From assembly GCA_030737835.1 (NCBI GenBank), contig CM060853.1:13058034-13122033 (forward strand): a stretch of 64,000 bases of DNA. Reading direction: 5' to 3'. The notes beneath the pieces are model-generated. The model was not told the DNA's origin, searched no databases, and saw only the letters and a list, made by a program, of their open reading frames with translations. Numbering within the stretch: the first letter of the stretch is position 1; every line of letters starts with the position of its first letter. This DNA comes from Acorus gramineus (Eukaryota > Streptophyta > Magnoliopsida > Acorales > Acoraceae). Shown here in pieces: positions 55,410-64,000 of the stretch. The translations under genes were made by a program, and so were the position numbers.

Positions 55410-57895
55410 TATTATTCTCGTGTATCCCTTTATATAAAAAAAAATATTTGTTTAAATTAAACCACACAAATAAATTTATGATGTATGACACATGTACATT
55501 AAAAAAATTGACACGAGGAGAAAAATAATTTGATTAAAAGTGCAACAAATTAAATGCATCTTACATTCTTACTTATCCCGCATCTAGATGAAGCTTAAAT
55601 ATAATCATAACAAGTAAGTGGTAAAACAAAGTGGCTCTAATACAACTACAATTAAATACTTGTATATAAAAAAATAAAAATTAGATATGCAATTTTTTTT
55701 GTAAACTAAAAGGTAAATATGCAATTAATTGTATCACAGTATGTAACTGCCCAACAGATAACACCAAAAAAAAAAATGTAATTATCTACCAGTGTAATTG
55801 TAATTGCCAAACAATGTAAAATTGTCAAAAATATACTTTCTAGTATTTGAAAAACTAATATTAGCAATTACTGGTGGCTAATTAAGTGGAAGACGTGTGA
55901 CTTTTCCTGAATAAATCCACTACTATCATGTATGCATTTCAAAACTCAAATCCTAATAGTCAGTTGAATATTTTTTGTCTCGTATGAGTATGAGTGGATA
56001 GTTTATTTAATGTTATATCTTATATAATCTTGCAAATTTGTTATTTAGCATATGTTAATAATCCACACCAAAAAGCATTCCTATATTTTTTAAATGGACG
56101 ATAACTTTTATGGATATACAGTCAGATTATGTACAGAGATTGCTCCGTATCCACATGAAGAGCATCCGAGAATGTGTGGCTCAACTGTTATATGCTTTTG
56201 ACCCAAAATTTTCCCAGGGGGTTTGGGATCCTAGGGAGCTGTAAATTGTAGAAAATTTTGCTGTGATTACAGGGCTTTGAACACCAAAAAAAAAAAAAAA
56301 AAAAATTCTTATTTTTTTCTAACAACCGTAACAACCAAGCTATTTAAAACAAATGTTAATAAAGATATATATTAGCCATAAGATTAGAATTCATGCCTTA
56401 AAGTTTAATAATCTAAATAAAAAAATGTTTTGTTTTGAATTTCAAATTTGTATTTCAGTTGTTAAAAAAATGATGAAGGTCATTTTGTTTTATTCAGTTT
56501 TTTATTTTTTTTTGGGTGAATTTATTTGAATTTGGAGATGTTAAAAATATCTGATAGTTATAAATCCCTATAATGGTGGTGTAGTTTTCTTTATATATCA
56601 CATCTAAACAAAAAATGAAATTTAAAAAACAAAATATACGATTTTATGTGATTTGGTGATGTGAAATATGTGTTAGATTTAAATCCCTATAATTATGGTA
56701 TGTATTAAGTCCCCTTCATACTATTTCTGTACGATTTTATGTGATTTAGTGATGTGAAATATGTGCTAGAGTTAAATCCCTATAATTATGGTATGTGTTA
56801 AGTCCCTTATCATACTATTTCTTTTTTTCTTTTTTTATCCCAAACGTTTATTTATATATAGAATGTGTATGTGAAATGTGTGATATAAATTATTTTTAAG
56901 AATCAAATCCCAAAATTATTGTAAAATAAAATTCATGGAGACATATTCAACACAAAAAAAAAAAGATTTCAAGCTTAAAAGATCATATTCGGCACAACCA
57001 AAAAAAAAAAAAAAAAGTTTTCATGCATACAAAAGTGGATTTTTTTTTATTATTCAGCCAATCAAACTTTTTTGGGTTAACATTGAAACAAACAATTATT
57101 AAAAAAAGCTACCTTAATATTTTTAAATGACTGGAGCTTTGGTTTGCTGATGGAGAGAAGAAAGAGGAACCTGCCAAAGAAAGGGATATTGCATCATTAT
57201 TCAATAAAATAATAATAATAATCATAAAAATCCTATTTTCAATTGCATCATTTGTTAGGTAATTACATCATAATAACACATTTGGATTTGCAGAAAGATA
57301 ATTTTTGGGTTGATTTTTTGAAATATTGAGGATAGAATACCTACCAATAGATATTGATGTAATCTAATTTTATTTTTCATTCAAATCAAAAAGCAAATCA
57401 AATCAAATGAAAAATTACATGAAAAAAATATAATTAAAAGAAATTGAGTCTCTATCTTTTAATGATAGATTTAATCAAGAATGAATGAGACCTGCTATAT
57501 GGGGACAGATTTGCTTCACAGATCCTCCCCGAAATTAAATGTAATTTAAAACCCTAAATCAACCAAATCACGTTGAGTAAAGAGAAAGAAAGAGGTATGT
57601 GGGGACAAATCTGACCTACCTAGGAGAAATCTATGGATAAAGTAATGAATTAATACACCATAATAGGAAAATTGAAACACAATCATATTAATGTTTCACA
57701 TATCAATCAAAAATAATTATTTTATCTAACATAATAAAACCTGTTTGAAGGAGCTCTTAATTTCTTCCGATCTTAAAAAATGTCAATGCAAAGAAAAGGT
57801 GATGTGGAGAGAAGGATTAGAAGAGGTGAAAACGGGATATGATGGAGAAAAAAAAGGAAAATAAAACGTGATCCCATTGTGTTAGTTTTTTTTTC
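55410..57895 (-). other. 5' region of the CACTA element
   Basis: AT-rich, with no coding exon recognised. It contains a duplicated phrase GATTTAGTGATGTGAAATATGTG (about 56645 and 56745, one difference) and A-runs at 56283-56302 and 56999-57016. The promoter and 5' leader of the transposase gene should lie here, read on the minus strand. Confidence 0.45.
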
Positions 57896-58499
57896 TCAAA
57901 CCGTTACATTTACTATGTAATTTATTGTTACGGTTTTAAAGCGTTACTTTAAGGTCATATGGTAACAATTTTATGTCAAACTGTTACCATAAATATTTCA
58001 CACGGCGCCAAATTCTCCCGCTAAGGACTTCTCACACTGACTTCCCATATTTGGTAACAGTTTAAAATTAAATGTTACTATAAGTTATGTATAGTAACAG
58101 TTTTTTAAAACCATTACAATAAAATTGTCACCATAGAGCTGTTTTCTTGTAGTGATACTACAGACTCGATACACAATCAACTGTCCTGTGAGAGCCAATA
58201 TACACACACACATCCAAATAATATACAACGAGTGCCCAAGCACGGAAAATATAATACATACAAATCAAGAAAGGATGCTGTGGCCTCTAATACTCGCGGG
58301 ACGTGGCGCTGCTCCGCTACTGATGAAGTCGCTCGGGGAGATCCTCCTTCAAGTCCGACTCAGTAGTAACTGGAGAAAAATATTATGCGAGGGGTGAGCC
58401 ACACGCTCAGTGAATAGCACAACCCATGCATCACAATTTATATTAACCACAAATAATCAAATAAAGCCTCAAAGTGGCAGGAACTACACAATCCAGTGG

Positions 58500-58695
58500 G
58501 TCGCTACATCGCTGACCCACCACACCCTCACCCTCACCCCTCAATATGGTGACATAGGATATTGGGACTGACTAGGCTGTTAATCATCCTTGGTCCACAA
58601 TTACACAAACCAGTGGGTCGCTACATCGCCGACCCACCACACCCTCACCCTCACCCCTCAATAGGTGACATAGGATATTGGGACTGACTAGGCTG
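58500..58695. repeat. Two-copy tandem unit in the Tekay LTR
   Basis: The segment CCAGTGGGTCGCTACATCGC, then CACCCTCACCCTCACCCCTC and GACATAGGATATTGGGACTG occurs twice (about 58493-58580 and 58612-58693). Same unit as in the solo LTR array. Confidence 0.85.
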
Positions 58696-59569
58696 TTGGT
58701 CACCCTTGGTCCACCGATAGTCTCTCCTCCACTCCGTAGGCCGCTTGGCCACTCCCACATTCAGCACAGTCCGTCCCAAATCAGGAGGTGCCTACTGATG
58801 GGAGCCCTCTCACGGGACGGCCTTTCTAACGCTGAGGCAGTCTCTACACGGATCCAACGAAGGGAACAGAACAGCCTATCCATACGCATATGATCCACTC
58901 GGATCCGCCGACAACACATCTCAACAACTCTAATGTCATGAATTCTTCAGAATTCCTCCAGGGCGCATAACCAAGATGCGGGGAACATATATGATAATAA
59001 TGAGGAAAAGAAACCTTGGGAGGACAACCTGAGGTCCCGATATAGGACATCCCGACAACCAAACAAGGAACACGGAGTACCCTAGCCCGGGTCTCAATGT
59101 TAACCTCGCAAGGCCCCTCCCTATAATATTATCTAAGGCATGCTAATAAACATATGCTCGCATTTGATTTAAATAATTTAAACTAAATGGGAACATGCAT
59201 AGGTCGGGGCTTTCCTAGCATGAAAACACGGTGACAGGATGCATGGTTCTTACACATATCCTAAGGGTGCAAGTCTCTAACATACAAGGTCTAGGGTGGC
59301 ATGCATACTACATATTAATCATGCTTGCATGGATTACACGTTAATATTAAACTATGGTGCCCCAGGGGAGGACGGTATACGCCCAAGTGCATATAGCACC
59401 TCCCTACTGGGTTGGATTGTACCACTCACCAATGACCGGGTCGTCGCGCGACCGTCCGTCAAGATCTGCAAGACAGGGTAATCAACTTGGTGAGTAAAAT
59501 ACACAAATACGACAAAAATACATTAAAAATACACAACACTCGGACAAGCGTACATACGGCCTGTACGCC

Positions 59570-60120
59570 CGCGAGTCCGGGCACCCCGACTCACTCCTGA
59601 ACCCCCATGCAGCCGTACGCGTGGCCACTCGACCCAGGCGCACAGCCGCGCCCCAGCCCGCGCACCCAGGCGCACTGTCGAGCCCCTGCCCGCATGCCTG
59701 GACACGCTGCCGAGCCCCTCGGGTGCACCGCGCGCTCACTGCGCCCCAGCGCAGCAACCCGCGCGCACACCCGCACGCCCTGCGCCCCAGCACCTCACCC
59801 TGGGCGCACCCCGCGCACACCACCGGCTCGCCTCACCGCGCGCGCACAGCACGCCTGCGCCTCTGCACAGCGCTCCGCGCGCACGCCCCGGCACGGTGCC
59901 CTGCGCGCAGCACCCACACTCGGCCCCGCGCGCACGGCACGCACTGCGCCTCTGCGCAGCGCCCCGCGCGCACGCCGGCGCACGGCGCCCAGCGCGCAGC
60001 ACCCACACACTCCTACTCCACCCGCGCGCACGCTCGCGCGTGCCCTGCCTGAATGCCCGACAGCGCCTTGCCCTGCGCCTGCCAGCCTGCCTGTGCTGCC
60101 AGCCTACCCGAGCCAACCTA
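59570..60120 (-). repeat. GC-rich block in the Tekay LTR
   Basis: About 550 bp of CGCGCGCAC, GCGCCCCAGCGC and CCCGCGCGCAC words, corresponding to 33950-34560 of the solo LTR. Long frames on both strands (Pro, Arg, Ala-rich) are low-complexity by-products, not genes. Confidence 0.85.
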
Positions 60121-60929
60121 CCACCTCCCCCACGGCCACCAATGGCCACCAACGGCCACCCACCGCCACCAACAGCCAAAAACACCCTCCTAACAAGCAT
60201 CTAAACAAGAAAGGAAGGAAAGAAAACTTACCCTAGGAAGGAAAGGAAGGAAGGGGAAGATCGGTTGCTCTTCGCGCACCGAAACACCTCCTCAAGGACC
60301 ACCACCACCAAGATCTCCTTCGGCCCTCAAAATGGCTGAAATCAGAGGAGAAAAGAGGGCATTAGGGGGGGTCACACATGTGGGAACTCGAATCCGAGAC
60401 CACCGGAAGATAGATCGGGTCAAGACCTAACCTTTCTCTTCTTAGGGTTTTTGGTTTTGACCCCTCTAGCTAGATCAAAACAAGCAAATAAAGAGAGGGG
60501 AGAGAGAGAGATTGAGTGGAGAAGATGATGAATAGGGATTTAAATGTTGTCGTGGGATTTATTTATCCCCACACCCCTTCACACACACTCACACCCCCAA
60601 TTAGTGAAAAAGATTAGGTTAAGCTCGGATTAGGGGGGTTTAAGTGAGGTTTAAGGGCACTTTGACTTGGGTCAACCCATCCACACTAGAAAACAAAGGG
60701 GGTTGACCAAGTCATGGGCCCACTTTGACCAAGTCAAGTCTCCAAATGACTTTTCGCTCGGTCAAAACCCGGATACGCTTCAGAACTGCGAAATTCTGAA
60801 ACGTTACCGGAATTCGATGAAATTTTCGTGAGTGGCTTGGAATGGTTCCGATCGAAAAACGAAAAAACTCAAAAACTGCCAGAATGCTCCAATGGTTACC
60901 AGAAGGCTAAAAGTGACACATATATAACA

Positions 60930-60945
60930 TTCTCTCCCCCTTAGG
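60930..60945 (-). promoter_or_regulatory. Polypurine tract of the Tekay-type element
   Basis: On the minus strand AAGGGGGAGAGAA directly precedes the LTR start TGTTATAT. It would prime plus-strand DNA synthesis. Confidence 0.85.
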
Positions 60946-60977
60946 AAATTTTGTCCTCAAAATAAATACAAAAACAT

Positions 60978-62520
60978 CTAGGAAGGGAAAAGATGCGGAT
61001 ACGCGTCACGCATGGCGTCCTCGAGCTCCCAAATGGCCTCGGCACCGGAACGGTGCTGCCATCGCACCTTGACCAGCTGGACGGTCTTGGTGCGGAGCCT
61101 CTTCTCGCGGCGGTCCAGGATCTCAATCGGCTGCTCCACGAATGACAAGTCCGGCTCGAAGACGAGCGGCTCGAACGGGATGACGTGAGCAGGATCGTGG
61201 ACATAGCGCCTCAGCTGCGAGACATGGAAGACGTCATGGGCCTGAGCCAACTGTGGGGGCAGAGCTATGCGATAGGCCACCTCCCCAACTCGCTCGAGGA
61301 TGAGGAACGGCCCAATGAAACACGGACTCAGCTTGCCCCGCACACCGAAACGGAAGATGCCCTTCATCGGGGACACCTTCAGGAAGACATGGTCACCAAC
61401 CTCTGAGCGACTCGGATACGCTCGCGAATCGTCTTCACCATCTCTGAGGTCTGGTGAACGATCTCTGGTCCCTCCAACTGGCGCTCTCCGACCTCGTCCC
61501 AACACAAGGGGGACCTGCAGCTGCGGCCATAGAGCGCCTCGTAAGGAGCCATCCGGATACTCGAGTGGTAGCTGTTGTTGTAGGCAAACTCCACCAACGG
61601 AAGGTGCCTCTCCCAACTGCCCCCAAAATCGATAATGCAGGCTCGCAGCATGTCCTCCAGGGTCTGAATCGTCCTCTCCGACTGGCCGTCCGTCTGCGGA
61701 TGAAACGCTGTACTGAAGTGGAGGTTCGTACCAAGGGCGTGCTGGAGGCTACGCCAGAACCTCGAAGTAAGACGCGCGTCTCGATCAAAATGATGCTGAC
61801 GGGAGTGCCATGGAGACGAACAATCTCTGAGACGAACAACTGCGCCAGGGTGTCCAGAGAATCGGTGAGTCGGATGGGGAGGAAATGAGCAGACTTCGTC
61901 AGCCGGTCGACGATCACCCAGATGGCATCGCGACCCGAACGTGACCTCGGCAAACCCGAGACGAAGTCCATGGTGATCTGCTCCCACTTCCACTGAGGGA
62001 TCTCAATGGACTGCAGCTTCCCCACAGGCGCTGATGCTCCGACTTCACCTGCTGGCATACTAAGCATCGGGCAACGAAACGGGCAATATCCGTCTTCATC
62101 CCGCGCCACCAGTAGCCACGACGAAGGCCCCTGTACATCTTCGTGCCACCAGGATGCACTGTGTACCTCGAACGATGGGCCTCGTCCAGAATCTTCTGCT
62201 TCAGCTCTGCGTCGTCGGGAATGCATACTCGGCCTCTGAACCGCAGGATCCCGTCCGCGCGAATCTGGTAGTCCGGACGCTCGCCCCGGGCGACGCCTTC
62301 AGAGAGGACTATAAAATGCGGATCCTGAGCCTGAGCCGTGCGGATATCGTCGAGAAGGACTGGCTGCACCACTAGCCTGGCCAAAAAGCCACCCGCAGGA
62401 GTCTCTCGAACACTGATCCAGCAAGCGGCCTCCTCCAGAAGCCTCCAACGACGGACAGCCATGTGGGCGGCCATGCCCAAGGCTGCCTACTGAGAGCATC
62501 CGCCACGACATTCGCCTTAC
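60978..62520 (-). pseudogene. Tekay-type integrase and chromodomain, frameshifted
   Basis: Read on the minus strand: frame 62480-61914 has the zinc-binding H-H-C-C region (RSRYTVHPGGTKMYRGL, CLVCQQVKSEHQ). Frame 62226-61435 has the first catalytic region ([15 protein letters not shown]). Frame 61993-61379 has [20 protein letters not shown] with the catalytic Glu and [18 protein letters not shown]. Frame 61616-60978 has [37 protein letters not shown] and the C-terminal VKVRWQHRSGAEAIWELE, a chromodomain-like end typical of the Tekay clade. At least three frame changes make it non-functional. Confidence 0.85.
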
Positions 62521-63415
62521 CCGGATGGTAAGCGATGTCACAATCATAGTCCGTCAGGAACTCGACCCAACGTCTCTGACGCATGTTGAGCTCCGGCTGG
62601 GACTGCAAATATGTCAAGCTCTTATGATCAGTAAAGAGCTCGAACTCCTCGCCATAGAGGTAATGCCTCCACATCTTCAGCGCAAAGATGATCGCTGCCA
62701 ACTCAAGGTCGTGGGTGGGGTAATTCTGCTCATGGGGCTTCAACTGACGCGACGCGTAAGCCACAACCTTACCGTGCTGCATCAGGACGCAACCCACACC
62801 CAACTGCGATGCATCAGTGTAAACTGCGAACCCACCTTTACCAGACGGAAGGGTAAGAACTGGCGCTGAGGTGAGCCTTCGCTTCAACTCCTGGAAGCTC
62901 TCCTCGCAAGACGGGGACCACTCGAACCGGACATCCTTCCGAGTGAGGCGGGTAAGAGGAACGGCTATCTTCGAGAAACCCTCAACAAACCTCCTGTAAT
63001 AACCCGCCAAGCCCAGGAAGCTCCGAATCTCTGTGGGGTTCGACGGTCGACGCCAATTCGACACGGCGAGCGTCTTCTCCGGGTCCACAGATATGCCCTC
63101 ACCGGAATACACATGGCCCAGAAAGGCCATACGCTCCAACCAAAACTCGCACTTGCTGAACTTGGCGAACAACTGATGTCTGGCCAAAGTCTCCAAGACA
63201 GTGCGAAGATGGTGAGCGTGCTCCTCAAGACTCCTCGAGTACACCAATATGTCATCGATGAATACTACCACAAAGGAGTCGAGGAAGGGCCGAAACACCC
63301 GGTTCATCAGATCCATGAAGGCCGCCGGCGCATTCGTCAACCCGAATGGCAGTACTCTGAACTCGTAGTGCCCATACCGGGTACGAAAGGCCGTCTTCGG
63401 AATGTCTGACTCCCG
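62372..63415 (-). pseudogene. Tekay-type reverse transcriptase (second half) and RNase H
   Basis: A 322-codon frame from 63340 with the catalytic [11 protein letters not shown] (about 63245), [37 protein letters not shown] and RNase H motifs [37 protein letters not shown] and [11 protein letters not shown]. The frame is lost soon after (about 62460), just where the zinc-binding integrase frame begins one base out. Confidence 0.88.
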
Positions 63416-63420
63416 GATCT

Positions 63421-64000
63421 TCAGCTGGTAGTAGCCCGAGCGGAGATCGATCTTGGAAAAGACCGCGCTCCCTGGAGCTGGTCAAACAGATCGTCGATCC
63501 GCGGCAAGGGGTACTTGTTCTTTACTGTCCGCTTGTTCAGCTGCCTGTAATCGATACAAAGCCGCAGCGAACCGTCCTTCTTCCGGACGAACAGGACAGG
63601 GGCTCCCCACGGAGAAACACTCGGACGTGCGAAGCCCTTCTCCAGCAACTCCTCCAACTGCTCCTTGAGCACCCTCAGCTCTGCAGGGGCCATCCGGTAC
63701 GGAGCTCTCGAAATCGGCTCGGTCCCCGGAATCAGATTTATCTCAAACTCGATCGCGCGATCCGGCGGTAATCCTGGAAGATCATCGGGAAAACCTCAGG
63801 ATACTCTGCCACGACCGGAGTCTGACTGATATCTGCCCGCAGCGGTGCATCCTCCTGAGCAATATACGCTAGAAAGCCCTCGCATCCTCCCTGAAGGAGT
63901 CTCCACGCCTGCATGGACGACACGAACCCCAAAGGGGCTACGTCACGATCGCCCACGAACTGGAAGGACCTCCGACCCGGAAGGTGGAAAGACACCGACT
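63421..64000 (-). pseudogene. Tekay-type protease end and reverse transcriptase (first half), cut by the window edge
   Basis: Frame 63995-63738 carries the protease-RT linker ([10 protein letters not shown]) and loses frame at about 63780. Frame 63693-63421 carries [14 protein letters not shown] text, [33 protein letters not shown] and [15 protein letters not shown] further frame change at about 63460 separates it from the [17 protein letters not shown] stretch. Gag and the 5' LTR are beyond the right edge. Confidence 0.85.

Larger units (their letters stand above)
48680..58154 (-). mobile_element. CACTA (En/Spm-type) element, 9475 bp
   Basis: Left end CACTACAAGAAAA, right end TTTTCTTGTAGTG, a perfect 13-bp inverted pair. 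Flanks are ATG (48677-48679) and ATA (58155-58157), a 3-bp target duplication with one mismatch. The empty site can be read in the relic LTR at about 41360 (CCAAAACATATTACAGACC). Subterminal TAACGGTT/AACCGTTA repeats fill 48700-49010 and 57896-58130. It holds two minus-strand genes: a tnp2-type transposase (open) and a TNPA-like gene (broken). Confidence 0.9.
48493..60929 (-). mobile_element. Tekay-type Ty3/gypsy 3' LTR, split by a CACTA element
   Basis: On the minus strand the polypurine tract AAGGGGGAGAGAA precedes TGTTATATATGTGTCAC at 60929. The LTR ends GGGGCGTGACA at 48493. Without the CACTA element (48680-58154) and one 3-bp duplication it is 2959 bp. It contains a GC-rich block at 59570-60120 and two copies of the tandem unit at 58500-58690. 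Same family as the 33018-36285 solo LTR. Length is in the range of Tekay/Del LTRs. Confidence 0.8.

Noticed and set aside
59482..60236. Equivalent long frames in the Tekay LTR GC-rich block
   Set aside because: Same reason; low-complexity frames in both orientations inside an LTR.
1..64000. tRNA, rRNA or other structured RNA genes
   Set aside because: I looked for tRNA-like arms and found none that I could support; the only tRNA-related sequence is the primer-binding site at 19228.

Overview
This window is nuclear plant DNA, almost certainly from an angiosperm. It is AT-rich, its genes are split by GT-AG introns, and it carries two recognisable plant genes plus most of the plant transposon catalogue (Ty1/copia, Tekay-type Ty3/gypsy, CACTA/En-Spm, FAR1-type MULE, MITEs, a LINE remnant and an endogenous pararetrovirus). 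I cannot name the species from sequence alone.

Left end (1-8.8 kb) is the only ordinary genic part. Two genes are divergently transcribed: an MTV1-like ENTH/VHS trafficking adaptor (minus strand, continuing past the left edge) and a NINJA-family jasmonate co-repressor (plus strand; coding exons 5936-6959 and 7782-8266, with a probable 5' UTR intron built of three ~330-bp repeat units).

8.77-9.85 kb is a foldback element. About 10.0-19.4 kb is a degenerate caulimovirid-like endogenous pararetrovirus. A long plus-strand copy holds coat-like, zinc-knuckle, protease, reverse transcriptase/RNase H and 3' ORFs and ends at a TATA box. It is followed by a scrambled block of inverted and direct fragments that includes a movement-protein-like piece and a tRNA-Met-type primer-binding site.

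20.3-26.7 kb holds a CACTA-derived locus with no visible CACTA ends and no tnp2 transposase core, yet six exons (23448-26737) join at consensus splice sites into one open frame of 532 codons. This is the most interesting candidate here. 27.1-32.3 kb is a LINE remnant and a MITE field; two of the MITEs have perfect 9-bp target duplications.

32.5-36.4 kb is an older repeat split by a 3.27-kb solo LTR (TSD TGGAC) that contains an extreme GC-rich block. 36.5-40.5 kb is a broken FAR1-type MULE with a Ulp1-like protease fragment. 41.1-64 kb is a nested stack: a relic LTR, a copia element placed next to or inside it, a hAT-like MITE and a Mutator-like MITE inside the copia element, a Tekay-type retrotransposon (minus strand, running off the right edge) in the copia LTR, and a 9.5-kb CACTA element inside the Tekay 3' LTR. 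The CACTA tnp2-type gene is open across four exons (1125 codons), while its second gene is broken.

All family names rest on motif recognition by eye. No database search was run.
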